A stretch of DNA of 64,000 nucleotides from Streptomyces musisoli. GTDB taxonomy: Bacteria > Actinomycetota > Actinomycetes > Streptomycetales > Streptomycetaceae. The notes below the pieces were generated by a model. That model was not told where the DNA came from. It searched no databases and saw only the letters and a program-made list of their open reading frames with translations. Made by a program: the position numbers and the translations under genes. The number at the start of each line of letters is the position of its first letter. Position 1 is the first letter of the stretch. The stretch covers positions 434,001-498,000 of the forward strand of contig NZ_JAERRH010000005.1 of NCBI RefSeq assembly GCF_016741855.1. Reading direction: 5' to 3'. This document shows positions 56,342 through 64,000 of this stretch, piece by piece.

Positions 56342-58126
56342 CTATCCTGCCTCGTCGTCCCCGTACAGCGTGAGGGCGGTGTTCACCAGGCCGACGTGGC
56401 TGAACGCCTGCGGGAAGTTGCCCAGGTGGCGGCCGTCGCGGGGGTCGTACTCCTCGGCCAGCAGACCCACGTCGTTGCACAGGCCCACCAGCCGGTCGAA
56501 CAGCTCGCGGGCCTCCTTCTTCCGGCCGGTCAGATGCAGTGCGTCGGCCAGCCAGAAGGAGCAGGCCAGGAAGGCGCCCTCGCCGCTCGGCAGCCCGTCG
56601 ATCACCGAGTCCTCAGTGTCGTAGCGGCGCAGGAAGCCGCCGTGTCCGAGGTCGTCGCGGATCGCGTCGACCGTGCCGACCACCCGTGGGTCGTCCGGCG
56701 GCAGGAACCCGACGCGCGGGATGAGCAGCAGCGCCGCGTCCAGTTCGCGGGAGCCGTAGTACTGCGTGAAGGTGTTGCGCTCGGCGTCGAAGCCCTTCTC
56801 GCACACCTCCTGGTGGACCTCGTCGCGCAGCCTGCGCCAGCCCTCCAGATCGCCGTCCAGCTCCTTGTGCTGTTCCAGCGTCCGCACGGCCCGGTCGGCG
56901 GCCACCCACACCATCACCTTGGAGTACACGAACTGGCGCCGGCCGCCCCGCACCTCCCACAGGCCCTCGTCCGGCTGCCGCCACGCCGTCTCCAGGAACG
57001 TCATCAGCGCGCGCTGCATGGCCCACATGTGCGGCCGGGCCGGCAGACCCGAGGAGCGGGCCAGCGACAGCGAGTCCATCACCTCGCCGTACACGTCCAG
57101 CTGGAGCTGGTCGACGGCGCCGTTGCCGATGCGCACGGGGGCGGAGCCGGCGAAGCCGGGCAGCCACGGCAGTTCCGTCTCCGGCAGCCGCCGTTCGCCC
57201 GCGACGCCGTACATGATCTGCAGGTCGGCCGGGTCGCCGGCGACCGCGCGCAGCAGCCAGTTCCGCCAGGCCTCCGCCTCGTCGTGGTAGCCCGCGGTGA
57301 GCAGTGCGCCGAGAGTGAGGGTGGAGTCGCGCAGCCAGCAGTACCGGTAGTCCCAGTTGCGCACGCCGCCCGGCTTCTCGGGCAGCGAGGTGGTCGCCGC
57401 GGCGACGATCCCGCCGGTCGGGGAGTAGGTGAGGGCCTTGAGGGTGATGAGGGAGCGGACCACCGCGTCCCGGTAGGGGCCGTCGTACCGGCACTGGAGG
57501 ACCCAGCGCCGCCAGTCGGTCACGCTGCTCTCCAGCGCCTCGTACGGGTCGATGAGCGGCGGGCGTTTCTCGTGCGAGGGGTGCCAGGTCAGCACGAAAG
57601 CGACCCGCTCGCCCTCGGCGAGCGTGAACTCCGAGTGGGTGCCGTAGTCCTCGCCCCAGGTGTGCACGGCCGGTTCGGCACGCAGCCAGGCGGAGTCCGG
57701 GCCCGCGACGGCCACCCGGTGGCCGTCCGAGCGGCGCACCCAGGGCATGACCGAGCCGTAGTCGAAGCGGAGGCGCAGGGTGCTGCGGACGGTGACCCGG
57801 CCGCTGACGCCCTCCACGATCCGTACGACGTCGGGGGCGTGTCCGCGCTGTGGCATCAGATCGGTGACGCGCACCGCGCCGTCGGCCGTCTCCCACTCGG
57901 TGTCGAGGACGAGGGTGTCGGAGCGGTAGGCGCGGCGCGTGCAGACCTCCGCTCCGCGGGGAGCGATCCGCCAGTGGCCGTGGTCCTCGTCGCCCAGCAT
58001 CCGGGCGAAACAGGCACCGGAGTCGAAGCGCGGCAGGCACAGCCAGTCGATCGAGCCGTCCCTGCCGACCAGCGCAGCCGTCTGCTCGTCCCCGATGAGG
58101 GCGTAGTCCTCGATGCTCGCGTTCAC
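56342..58126 (-). CDS. GH15-family glucoamylase/trehalase-like hydrolase
   Basis: 594 residues. An N-terminal beta-sandwich begins NASIEDYALIGDEQTAALVGRDGSIDWLCLPRFDSGACFARML, followed by the (alpha/alpha)6 barrel with NWDYRYCWLRDSTLTLGAL and the general acid/base Glu regions SGEGAFLACSFWLADAL and LAEEYDPRDGRHLGNFPQAFSHVGLV. Actinobacterial members include trehalases and glucosylceramide-type enzymes; the substrate is uncertain. It has no signal peptide, so it acts in the cytoplasm. GTG 58126 was chosen on family start; a TTG at 58159 is in frame. It precedes the SDR gene on the same strand (4-base gap). Confidence 0.9.
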   Translation of the reverse strand: MNASIEDYALIGDEQTAALVGRDGSIDWLCLPRFDSGACFARMLGDEDHGHWRIAPRGAEVCTRRAYRSDTLVLDTEWETADGAVRVTDLMPQRGHAPDVVRIVEGVSGRVTVRSTLRLRFDYGSVMPWVRRSDGHRVAVAGPDSAWLRAEPAVHTWGEDYGTHSEFTLAEGERVAFVLTWHPSHEKRPPLIDPYEALESSVTDWRRWVLQCRYDGPYRDAVVRSLITLKALTYSPTGGIVAAATTSLPEKPGGVRNWDYRYCWLRDSTLTLGALLTAGYHDEAEAWRNWLLRAVAGDPADLQIMYGVAGERRLPETELPWLPGFAGSAPVRIGNGAVDQLQLDVYGEVMDSLSLARSSGLPARPHMWAMQRALMTFLETAWRQPDEGLWEVRGGRRQFVYSKVMVWVAADRAVRTLEQHKELDGDLEGWRRLRDEVHQEVCEKGFDAERNTFTQYYGSRELDAALLLIPRVGFLPPDDPRVVGTVDAIRDDLGHGGFLRRYDTEDSVIDGLPSGEGAFLACSFWLADALHLTGRKKEARELFDRLVGLCNDVGLLAEEYDPRDGRHLGNFPQAFSHVGLVNTALTLYGDDEAG

Positions 58127-58206
58127 GGGATGCGGTTTCCCGGCGGGCCGGGGGGCCAATCAGGTGGGCCACCGGGGGAGTGATCCCCGTGCGGACGGCG
58201 GCGCGT

Positions 58207-59004
58207 TCAGACCGCGGCCGGTTCGCTCTCCTCCGGACGCGGCTCCGCCGCGGCCTCCTCCCGGTCCCGGATCTCCCGCCGGAGCAAAAACCACCAGCCG
58301 ACCGGAACGGCCGCCGCGAACAGCCACCACTGGATCATGTACGCGTAGTTCAGCGGGGCGTCCTCGCTGCCCGGGTCGGAGATCTGCTCCGGGGAGCCGT
58401 TCCCGGGCTCGGGAGCGGTCTGCTGGATGTAGCCGCCGAGTACCGCCGCGCCCAGCCGCCGCGCCTCCTCCGCGCTGTTGATCAGCATGATCTGCCGGTC
58501 GGGGAGGCCCTTGACGTTCTTGATGCCGCTCGCCGCGGTCGTCTCGTCGGCCATCAGACGCCCGGTGACGGTGGTGCGGCCGGCGGGCGGTGCGGGGATC
58601 TTCGGGAAGGCGGTCTGCACGCCGTTCGCGGGAATCCAGCCGCGGTTGACCAGCAGCACCTTGCCGTCGGTGAGGACGAAGGGAGCGAGGACGTGGAAGC
58701 CGACCTCGCCGTCCGAGCTGGTGCGGCGGCGGACCACGACTTCCTTCGCGGTGTCGAAGGTGCCGGTCGCGGTGACCGTGCGGTACTTCTCGGTGCGGGT
58801 CACCGTGTGACCGGGGGAGGTCAGCCGCTCGACCGGGACCGGCTTCGCGTGCAGCGCGGCGGAGACCAGGTCGTTGCGGGCCGTGCGCTCCTCGTACCGG
58901 TGCTGCTGCCAGAAACCCAGCCTGATCATCGTCGGGATCAGCGCGATCGCGACGAGAGTGAGGATCACCCATTGGCGGGACAACAGGAAGCGGTAGCGGT
59001 GCAC
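58207..59004 (-). CDS. SURF1-family cytochrome oxidase assembly protein
   Basis: 265 residues with one membrane helix at each end (about 9-29 and 222-240) and an outer domain between. Motifs: GFWQQHRYEERTARNDLV near the first helix, VVVRRRTSSDGEVGFHVLAPF and VLLVNRGWIPANG, and YAYMIQWWLFAAAVPVGWWFLLRREI at the second helix. It helps to insert haem a into cytochrome c oxidase. The start is GTG (59004). The C-terminal tail is Glu/Pro-rich. Confidence 0.93.
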   Translation of the reverse strand: MHRYRFLLSRQWVILTLVAIALIPTMIRLGFWQQHRYEERTARNDLVSAALHAKPVPVERLTSPGHTVTRTEKYRTVTATGTFDTAKEVVVRRRTSSDGEVGFHVLAPFVLTDGKVLLVNRGWIPANGVQTAFPKIPAPPAGRTTVTGRLMADETTAASGIKNVKGLPDRQIMLINSAEEARRLGAAVLGGYIQQTAPEPGNGSPEQISDPGSEDAPLNYAYMIQWWLFAAAVPVGWWFLLRREIRDREEAAAEPRPEESEPAAV

Positions 59005-59053
59005 CCCACGACGTTACCTCCGAGCCATGGGGTGCATTCAGGCGGGTACCGGG

Positions 59054-59287
59054 TCACACCCGGTCGACGATGCCCGTCCTCCCCTCGGCGCGGGCGCAGT
59101 GAGCGCCGCAGTACCAGTGGCCCTCCACCTCCACGCCCTGGCCGATGATCTGCACCCGGCAGTGCTCGCAGATCGGGGCCATACGGTGGATCGCACAGGA
59201 GAAGCAGTCGAAGACGTGCACCTGGCCCTGCGCGTGGACCTCGAAGGTCATTCCGTAGTCATTGCCGCAAACTTCGCATGTCGCCAT
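59054..59287 (-). CDS. small zinc-ribbon protein
   Basis: 77 residues (MATCEVCGNDYG start). Cys pairs CEVC, CFSC, CEHC and a C-x-x-x-C pair, with His residues between (HVFDCFSCAIHRMAPICEHC), indicate two zinc-ribbon-like sites. No other motif. It lies between SURF1 and the exonuclease gene, same strand, without overlap. The family is widespread in actinobacteria but uncharacterised. The frame is open upstream to 59350 without protein-like sequence. Confidence 0.8.
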   Translation of the reverse strand: MATCEVCGNDYGMTFEVHAQGQVHVFDCFSCAIHRMAPICEHCRVQIIGQGVEVEGHWYCGAHCARAEGRTGIVDRV

Positions 59288-59456
59288 GCGCCACAGGGTG
59301 GGCCGTCGCCGATTCCCGGGCGAGCGGCGGCCGGGTGAGTCGTGTGGCAATCACCCGTTCGTACGATCGCCCGGCGGTGGAGCGCCTGCCCGACGGTCGA
59401 GCCTCTGCCCGGCGGTCGAGCGCCTGCCCGCCGGTGCGGCGCCGTCGGTGGGGCGA

Positions 59457-60440
59457 CTACTCGTCGGCGGGCTCGACATCCCTGAGCAGTTGCCCGAACG
59501 CGGCCTCGTCCATGACCGGTGTGCCGAACTGCCGGGCCTTGACCGTCTTCGACGTGCCCGAGTCGGGGTCGTTGGTCACCAGCAGACTGGTCAGCCGGGA
59601 GATGCTGGTGGCCACGTGCAGCCCGGCCTCGACGGCGCGGTCCTCCAGCAGCTCGCGCTCGGTCGACGTGTCACCGGAGAAGGCCACCCGCATGCCCTGT
59701 TTGAGTCTTTTGCCGTCCTCGTAACGACCCGGATTGGGATAGGGGCATACGGGCCTTTTGCGGGAAGGGCGCCAACCGCCGCCCCGGTAGCCGCCGTAGC
59801 CGCCCGTCGACTGCCGGGGCACGGGCCGGTCCGACCACTCCGTGAGCGGGCGGCACTCCAGCAGCGGCAGCCGGACGCCGCCCTCCGCCGCGGCGCGCAG
59901 GCTGGGCCGGAACGCCTCCGCCAGCACGCGCGCGTCGTCCAGCGCGTGGTGCGCCCGCTGCTGTACGACCCCGAAGTGTGCCGCCAGCGACTCCAGCTTG
60001 AAGTTGGGCAGCGGCAGGCCCAGCTCCTTCGACAGCGCGATGGTGCACAGGCGCTGCCGCACCGGCGCCTCGCTCCGCGCGCGTGCGTACTCCCGCGCGA
60101 TCATCTGCCAGTCGAAGACCGCGTTGTGCGCGACGAGCACCCGGCCGTCCAGGCGGGCGGCGAACTCCTCGGCGATGTCCCCGAACAGCGGCGCGCCGTC
60201 GAGCACCTCGCTCGTCAGACCGTGTATCCACACGGGCCCCGGGTCGCGTTCCGGATTGACCAGCGTGTACCAGTGGTCCTCCACCTCGCCGTGCGCGTCC
60301 AGCCGGTAGACGGCCGCGGAGATGATCCGGTCGTCCCGGGCCAGGCCGGTGGTCTCCACGTCAACGACCGCGTATCCCTTCGGATACGCGGCCGGCCACT
60401 GGGTGGGGGAGGACACTGCGGTCGCACGGTCTTCGAGCAT
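59457..60440 (-). CDS. DEDDh-family 3'-5' exonuclease with BRCT domain
   Basis: 327 residues. Exonuclease domain about 15-170: VVDVETTGLARDDRI (motif I, DxE), VLVAHNAVFDWQMIARE (motif II), and HHALDDARVLAEAF (motif III, HxxxD). Residues about 230-320 are a BRCT domain: GMRVAFSGDTSTERELLEDRAVEAGLHVATSISRLTSLLVTND. This pairing is the DnaQ-like repair type. Between them is a Gly/Tyr/Arg-rich linker (STGGYGGYRGGGWRPSRKRP). ATG 60440 chosen on family start. Confidence 0.93.
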   Translation of the reverse strand: MLEDRATAVSSPTQWPAAYPKGYAVVDVETTGLARDDRIISAAVYRLDAHGEVEDHWYTLVNPERDPGPVWIHGLTSEVLDGAPLFGDIAEEFAARLDGRVLVAHNAVFDWQMIAREYARARSEAPVRQRLCTIALSKELGLPLPNFKLESLAAHFGVVQQRAHHALDDARVLAEAFRPSLRAAAEGGVRLPLLECRPLTEWSDRPVPRQSTGGYGGYRGGGWRPSRKRPVCPYPNPGRYEDGKRLKQGMRVAFSGDTSTERELLEDRAVEAGLHVATSISRLTSLLVTNDPDSGTSKTVKARQFGTPVMDEAAFGQLLRDVEPADE

Positions 60441-60595
60441 GGTCAATGAGGATACGGGCCGCGACCGACAGGGCGGTCCCTCAGGTCCCGGCCGGGCGCC
60501 CCGGACTCGCCCGCCCGCTCGATCGCCGCGCAGGTGTGCGGGCCGACGAAAAGCGCGCTCTCCGCATCGCGCGTGTCCGTGGCGGCTCGGTCCCC

Positions 60596-60684
60596 CACGC
60601 GCGCGTGCTCGCGGCAGCCGGGTCTCCACTTCGCCCTCCGCACGCGCGCGTGCTTGTGAGGGCTCTCTCCCACACGCGTGCGTG
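60596..60684. repeat. alternating purine-pyrimidine tracts (CACGCGCGCGTG type)
   Basis: Three perfectly alternating tracts lie within 89 bases: CACGCGCGCGTG (60596-60607), GCACGCGCGCGTGC (60640-60653) and CACACGCGTGCGTG (60671-60684). The first two are palindromes. Such CG/CA-rich alternation favours Z-DNA. They sit in the 297-base gap between the exonuclease and TetR genes, which holds no gene that I can support. Confidence 0.6.
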
Positions 60685-60737
60685 CCGCCGCGAGCCGCCC
60701 CCGTCGGCCGGGGCGGTGGGCGGCGGTTGGGTGACGG

Positions 60738-61373
60738 TCATGTCCCGTGCGGGGCCAGCAGGGACCGCACCAGCGCCCGTACGGCCGTCACGAACAGCCG
60801 TTCCGTGTCCACCGGGCGGGCCAGCGCCCGGGCCAGTGCGGGATCGCTCCCGGCACCGTCCGCGCGCCACAGCTCCTGCTCGCCCGGGTGCTGCGCCGGA
60901 GCCCGCTCGCGGTTGCGCTCCACCAGCACATGTCCGACGACCTGGAACTGCACGGCCCGGACGAACTCCGCGGCCCGGGCTCCGCGCAGCCCCGCCGCGT
61001 GCGCCTCCCGCACCAGGACCTGCTGTGCGGGCAGGAACATCCGCTCGGTCAGACCGCGTTCGTGCACGAGGGCCACCAGATGCGGATGGTCGCGCAGCTG
61101 GCGCCGCAGGGCGCGGGCGACGGACAGCACGCGCTGCTCCGGGGTGCGCCCGGCCGGGCGGATCTCGCCGAGGCCGGCCACGGTCCGCTCCACGAGCGCG
61201 TCGAGCAGCGCCTCGCGGCCCCCGACGTGCCAGTAGATCGACGTCACCGCCGTGCCCAGTTCGGCGGCGAGCCTGCGCATGGTCAGCGCGTCCGGGCCGT
61301 GCCGGCGCACCAGCCCGGCGGCCGCCTCCAGCACCGCTTCCCGGGACAGCGCGCTCCTCGCCCCGATCGCCAT
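60738..61373 (-). CDS. TetR-family transcriptional regulator
   Basis: 211 residues. The HTH is at about 10-55: LSREAVLEAAAGLVRRHGPDALTMRRLAAELGTAVTSIYWHVGGREALLDALV. The C-terminal ligand domain (about 60-205, TetR_C type) has the pattern of TetR/AcrR regulators with a long helical bundle. It is divergent from the acetoacetate-decarboxylase-like gene and the perfect palindrome 61425-61441 lies between them, its likely operator. It probably represses the downstream catabolic genes in the absence of a ligand. Confidence 0.92.
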   Translation of the reverse strand: MAIGARSALSREAVLEAAAGLVRRHGPDALTMRRLAAELGTAVTSIYWHVGGREALLDALVERTVAGLGEIRPAGRTPEQRVLSVARALRRQLRDHPHLVALVHERGLTERMFLPAQQVLVREAHAAGLRGARAAEFVRAVQFQVVGHVLVERNRERAPAQHPGEQELWRADGAGSDPALARALARPVDTERLFVTAVRALVRSLLAPHGT

Positions 61374-61424
61374 GATCCCCCCAACTCCCGTCGGCGCACG
61401 TGTATTTACCCCGCACCCGGTCTG

Positions 61425-61441
61425 CTGTAACTGTGTTACAG
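61425..61441. promoter_or_regulatory. perfect palindromic operator of the TetR regulator
   Basis: CTGTAACTGTGTTACAG is a 17-bp perfect palindrome (TGTAAC-TGT-GTTACA with a flanking C/G) in the 101-base divergent promoter, 34 bases before the decarboxylase start. TetR operators of this form (AAC/GTT half-sites) are common. Autoregulation and control of the plus-strand genes are likely. Confidence 0.8.
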
Positions 61442-61474
61442 GTGACGGTCCGTCAGGAGAAGGGCGGTACGGCT

Positions 61475-62278
61475 ATGGCACGCGTACGGTACGGCGCGCG
61501 GACCGAGCGGGAGATCGCGGCCACGCGCACCGCGAGCGCACGGCTCCCCGACGTCTGGTCCACCGGTGTGGTGGCCGTCTGGGAGACCGACCCGGACGCG
61601 GTCGCGGCGGTGCTGCCGCCCCCGCTGAAGCCCACCGCACGGCCCCTGGTGCGGGTGACCGTCAGCAGGGTCGACCTGTCCGGCCATCCGCTCGGCGCGG
61701 GCTCCTTCGCGGTCGCCGCCGCACACGGCGGGGTCGACGGCTGGTATCCGCTGGTGATGCCGATGACCCGAGAGCGTGCCCTCACCGGCGGCCGGGAGGT
61801 CTTCGGTGAGCCCAAGAAGCTCGGCGAGGTCACCGTCGAGCGCGACGGCCTCGTCGTACAGGCGTCGATGGCGCGGCACGGCATCGCCTTCGTGGAGGTG
61901 CGCGGGGCGGTGAGCGGCCCACAGCCCCTGCCCGGGCCCGCCCGCAGGACCGACTTCTACTTCAAGTTCCTGCCCGCCGTGGACGGCGACGGCTTCGACG
62001 GCGACCCCGTCCTCGTGCACTGCGTACGCCACGAGAAGGTGCGCCGGCTGGAACGGATCACCGGGGACGTCGTCCTGCGGGAGTCGATGTACGACCCCGT
62101 CGCCGACCTTCCCGTCCGGGACCTGGTGGAGATCACCATCGGCGAGAAGACCAGCGACCAGAGCGGCCGGGTCGTCGAACGCGTCGACCCCCAGGCCCTG
62201 TTGCCCTACCTCCACCAGCGCTACGACGACCCGCTACAGGTCCTCGACGCGCCACCCCCCGCCGAAGGGGACCGCTGA
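61475..62278 (+). CDS. acetoacetate decarboxylase-like protein
   Basis: 267 residues. ADC fold: VAAVLPPPLKPTARPLVRVTVSRVDLS, GWYPLVMPMTRERALTGGREVFGEPKKLGEV, the last resembling the active-site Lys region (E-P-K-K) of acetoacetate decarboxylases. ADC-like proteins act as decarboxylases or as aldolase/dehydratase variants. The actual substrate is unknown. ATG 61475 follows AGGAG-type sequence at distance. First gene of a probable operon with the SDR and amidohydrolase genes. Confidence 0.85.
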   Translation: MARVRYGARTEREIAATRTASARLPDVWSTGVVAVWETDPDAVAAVLPPPLKPTARPLVRVTVSRVDLSGHPLGAGSFAVAAAHGGVDGWYPLVMPMTRERALTGGREVFGEPKKLGEVTVERDGLVVQASMARHGIAFVEVRGAVSGPQPLPGPARRTDFYFKFLPAVDGDGFDGDPVLVHCVRHEKVRRLERITGDVVLRESMYDPVADLPVRDLVEITIGEKTSDQSGRVVERVDPQALLPYLHQRYDDPLQVLDAPPPAEGDR

Positions 62279-62361
62279 TGCCGTGCCGTCCCGGGGGATG
62301 CACCCCGGACCCCGGGCCGGAACACGGGCCGGGCGAAGTCAGGGAGAGGAGCTGAACGGCT

Positions 62362-63246
62362 GTGGACGTACGAGCGGGACAGGTCGCCGTCGTCACCGGA
62401 GCGGCGAGCGGGATCGGGCTCGCGATGGCCCGCCGGTTCGCGGCCGACGGCCTGAAGGTCGTCCTCGCGGACGTCGAGCAGGCCGCCCTGGACGAGGCCG
62501 CGGCCGGCCTGCGCGCCGAGGGCGCCGACGTCCACGCGCGCGTGGTCGACGTCGGCGAACGCGACCAGGTCATGGCACTGGCCGAGGCGGCGTACGACAC
62601 CTACGGCGCCGTGCACGTCCTGTGCAACAACGCCGGCGTCGGCTCCGGCGCCGAGGGCCGCATGTGGGAACACGACCCGAACGACTGGAGGTGGGCCTTC
62701 GCCGTCAACGTGTGGGGCGTGTTCCACGGCGTCCAGGCGTTCCTGCCCAGGATGATCAAGTCCGGTGAACCCGGTCATGTGGTCAATACATCCTCCGCCG
62801 ACGGCGGGGTCGCCCCCCTCCCGACCGCCTCCGTGTACGCGGTCACCAAGGCGGCCGTCGTCACCCTGACCGAGTCCCTCTACGCCCACCTCAAGGCGGA
62901 ACACGCGCGCGTGGGCGCCTCCGTCCTCTTCCCGGGCCCGCACATGCTGCGCACCGGGCTGTGGGAGTCGCACCGCAACCGCCCCGCCCGCTACGCCAAG
63001 CGACGCCCGCGCAGGACCCCCTACCGCAGCCTCGGCCAGTGGGAGGCGGCGATGCGCGCGGCCGGCCGGGAGGTCCGCTTCACACCCGTCGAGGAGGTCG
63101 CCGGCCTCGTCGTGGACGGCATCCGGGAGGACCGCTTCTGGCTGCTGCCGGCGAGCGAGCACAGCGACGCCCAGATCCGCGCGCGGTCGCGGTCGATGCT
63201 GGACCGCGCGAACCCGTCGTACCTCGAAAGCTTCGTCCTGGACTGA
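62362..63246 (+). CDS. short-chain dehydrogenase/reductase
   Basis: 294 residues. TGAASGIG cofactor motif (residues about 12-19), CNNAGVGSG, and the catalytic Ser-Tyr-Lys set in NTSSADGG...SVYAVTKAAVVTL (YxxxK intact). The C-terminal part (about 215-290) is extended and Arg-rich (RPARYAKRRPRRTPYRSLGQW), unlike short FabG-type SDRs. GTG start 62362 follows GGGAGAGGAG. It lies 83 bases after the ADC-like gene and 25 before the amidohydrolase gene. Confidence 0.92.
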   Translation: MDVRAGQVAVVTGAASGIGLAMARRFAADGLKVVLADVEQAALDEAAAGLRAEGADVHARVVDVGERDQVMALAEAAYDTYGAVHVLCNNAGVGSGAEGRMWEHDPNDWRWAFAVNVWGVFHGVQAFLPRMIKSGEPGHVVNTSSADGGVAPLPTASVYAVTKAAVVTLTESLYAHLKAEHARVGASVLFPGPHMLRTGLWESHRNRPARYAKRRPRRTPYRSLGQWEAAMRAAGREVRFTPVEEVAGLVVDGIREDRFWLLPASEHSDAQIRARSRSMLDRANPSYLESFVLD

Positions 63247-63271
63247 ACCGAGAGACCGAGAGGAGGCCCTG

Positions 63272-64000
63272 GTGAGCACAGACGACGACCCGTACCTGAT
63301 CATCTCCTCCGACTGTCACGCCGGGCTGCCCACCGAGCGGTACCGGCCCTACCTGGAGTCCCGTTTCCACCGGGACTTCGACGAGTTCCTCGCGGGCCGC
63401 GACCGGCGGCGCGAGGAGATGACCCGCCTCGGCATCCGCAACGAGGCGTTCGCCGACCGGTGGTTCCGCGAGAACGGGGAGGGCCTGCGCGGCGGCTGGG
63501 ACACCGCGCAGCGCCTGAAGGAGCTGGACGGCGACGGCGTGGCCGCCGAGGTCGTCTTCCCGGACGCCGACGCCGTGGACAGCCAGACCGCCGCGCCCTT
63601 CGGCGTGGGCCTCGGCCTCTCCGGCGACCAGGACCCCGAGCTGGGGATGGCGGGCGCACAGGCGCACAACCGCTGGCTGGCGGAGTTCGTCTCCGAGCAT
63701 CCCGAACGGCACTGCGGAGTCGCCCTGCTGCCGGTCACGGCGCCCGTCGACCGGGTCGTCGCCGAGATCCACCGGGCGAAGGAGTCCGGCCTCGGCGCCC
63801 TGATGATCCCCGCGATGTGGGCCGGGCAGGAGCCGTACCACGACCGTCGCTACGACCCCGTGTGGGCGGCGGCGGCCGAACGCGGCATGCCGGTGCTCAC
63901 CCACTCCGGCGCCGCCCCGCGCCACGAGTACGGCGACCACCTCGGCATCTACGTCTCCGAGGTCACCTGGTGGCCGGCCCGCCCGCTGTGGTTCCTGCTC
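63272..64000 (+). CDS. amidohydrolase-2 family metal-dependent hydrolase (partial, cut by window end)
   Basis: 243 codons are visible, start GTG 63272 with AGGAGG upstream; the 3' end lies outside the window. The start is VSTDDDPYLIISSDCHAGLP, where D-C-H replaces the usual D-x-H metal motif. ERYRPYLESRFHRDFDEFLAGR, LDGDGVAAEVVFPDADAVD and PVLTHSGAAPRHEYGDHLG follow, the last with the second His of the metal site. The family includes decarboxylases (LigW-like) and hydrolases. It is the third gene of the TetR-controlled cluster. Confidence 0.85.
   Translation, partial: MSTDDDPYLIISSDCHAGLPTERYRPYLESRFHRDFDEFLAGRDRRREEMTRLGIRNEAFADRWFRENGEGLRGGWDTAQRLKELDGDGVAAEVVFPDADAVDSQTAAPFGVGLGLSGDQDPELGMAGAQAHNRWLAEFVSEHPERHCGVALLPVTAPVDRVVAEIHRAKESGLGALMIPAMWAGQEPYHDRRYDPVWAAAAERGMPVLTHSGAAPRHEYGDHLGIYVSEVTWWPARPLWFLL

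Noticed and set aside
1..64000. CRISPR arrays, insertion sequences, integrase genes, attachment sites
   Set aside because: The tandem repeats have no spacers, and no transposase, integrase or phage-like protein could be recognised in any gene.

Overview
The window is a piece of a high-GC actinobacterial chromosome, almost certainly a Streptomyces. GC content is about 72% with nearly all-GC third codon positions. GTG starts and ATGA/GTGA overlaps are frequent, and the gene content is typical of the genus: ectABCD, a 'cob' cobalamin cluster, a sortase-E type LAETG protein, PhoP boxes before pit, and a Gbn-like nucleoid protein. From memory, the gene order resembles the S. coelicolor region from about SCO1830 to SCO1880. 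I could not align it here.

Layout. 1-12.2 kb: the end of a HAD phosphatase, then a minus-strand block of histidine kinase, response regulator and class B penicillin-binding protein. After it come a GNAT gene, an IclR regulator divergent from a semialdehyde dehydrogenase, an MFS exporter divergent from a GlxA/AraC regulator, a DsbA-like protein and a class V aminotransferase. 12.2-15.4 kb: ectoine and hydroxyectoine synthesis, ectABCD on the minus strand. 15.7-21.7 kb: an aminotransferase divergent from an amino-acid ABC transporter, an amidohydrolase and a LAETG cell-wall protein. 22-40.4 kb: the cobalamin cluster, nearly all minus strand and largely coupled by overlapping start/stop codons. 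It begins with a cobalamin riboswitch before cobD and runs cobD-Q-N-chlID-O-B-I, then cobM-L-J(cbiG)-H-cbiX-cobC. A ZIP metal transporter gene sits on the opposite strand between cobI and cobM. 40.5-43.2 kb: phosphate transporter pit with PHO boxes, and a GH25 lysozyme. 43.4-51.1 kb: aldolase, hydrolase, PQQ-like membrane protein, an ABC-F ATPase preceded by a 7-residue leader ORF, and gbn. 51.2-60.4 kb: enoyl-CoA hydratase, an Asp23/Gls24 envelope-stress operon with AmaP, a divergent SDR, GH15, SURF1 and a DEDDh exonuclease with BRCT domain. 60.7-64 kb: a TetR regulator divergent from a small catabolic cluster (acetoacetate-decarboxylase-like, SDR, amidohydrolase cut by the window edge).

How the parts connect. 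Osmoprotection (ect), corrin synthesis under B12 control, phosphate uptake under PhoP control, and envelope maintenance (PBP with two-component system, lysozyme, LAETG protein, Asp23/AmaP) are all housekeeping or stress functions. I see no mobile element, CRISPR array, tRNA or rRNA.

The most striking unexplained feature is a set of short tandem repeats (15, 19, 23, 27, 43/44 and 61 bp units), several of them sitting exactly at gene 3' ends with units that resemble the last codons of the gene. A related in-frame 33-bp repeat lengthens the linker of CobB. Other notable signals are clean palindromes in four divergent promoters, a dense GATC cluster in front of the gbn gene, and a possible short reading frame between the B12 riboswitch and cobD.
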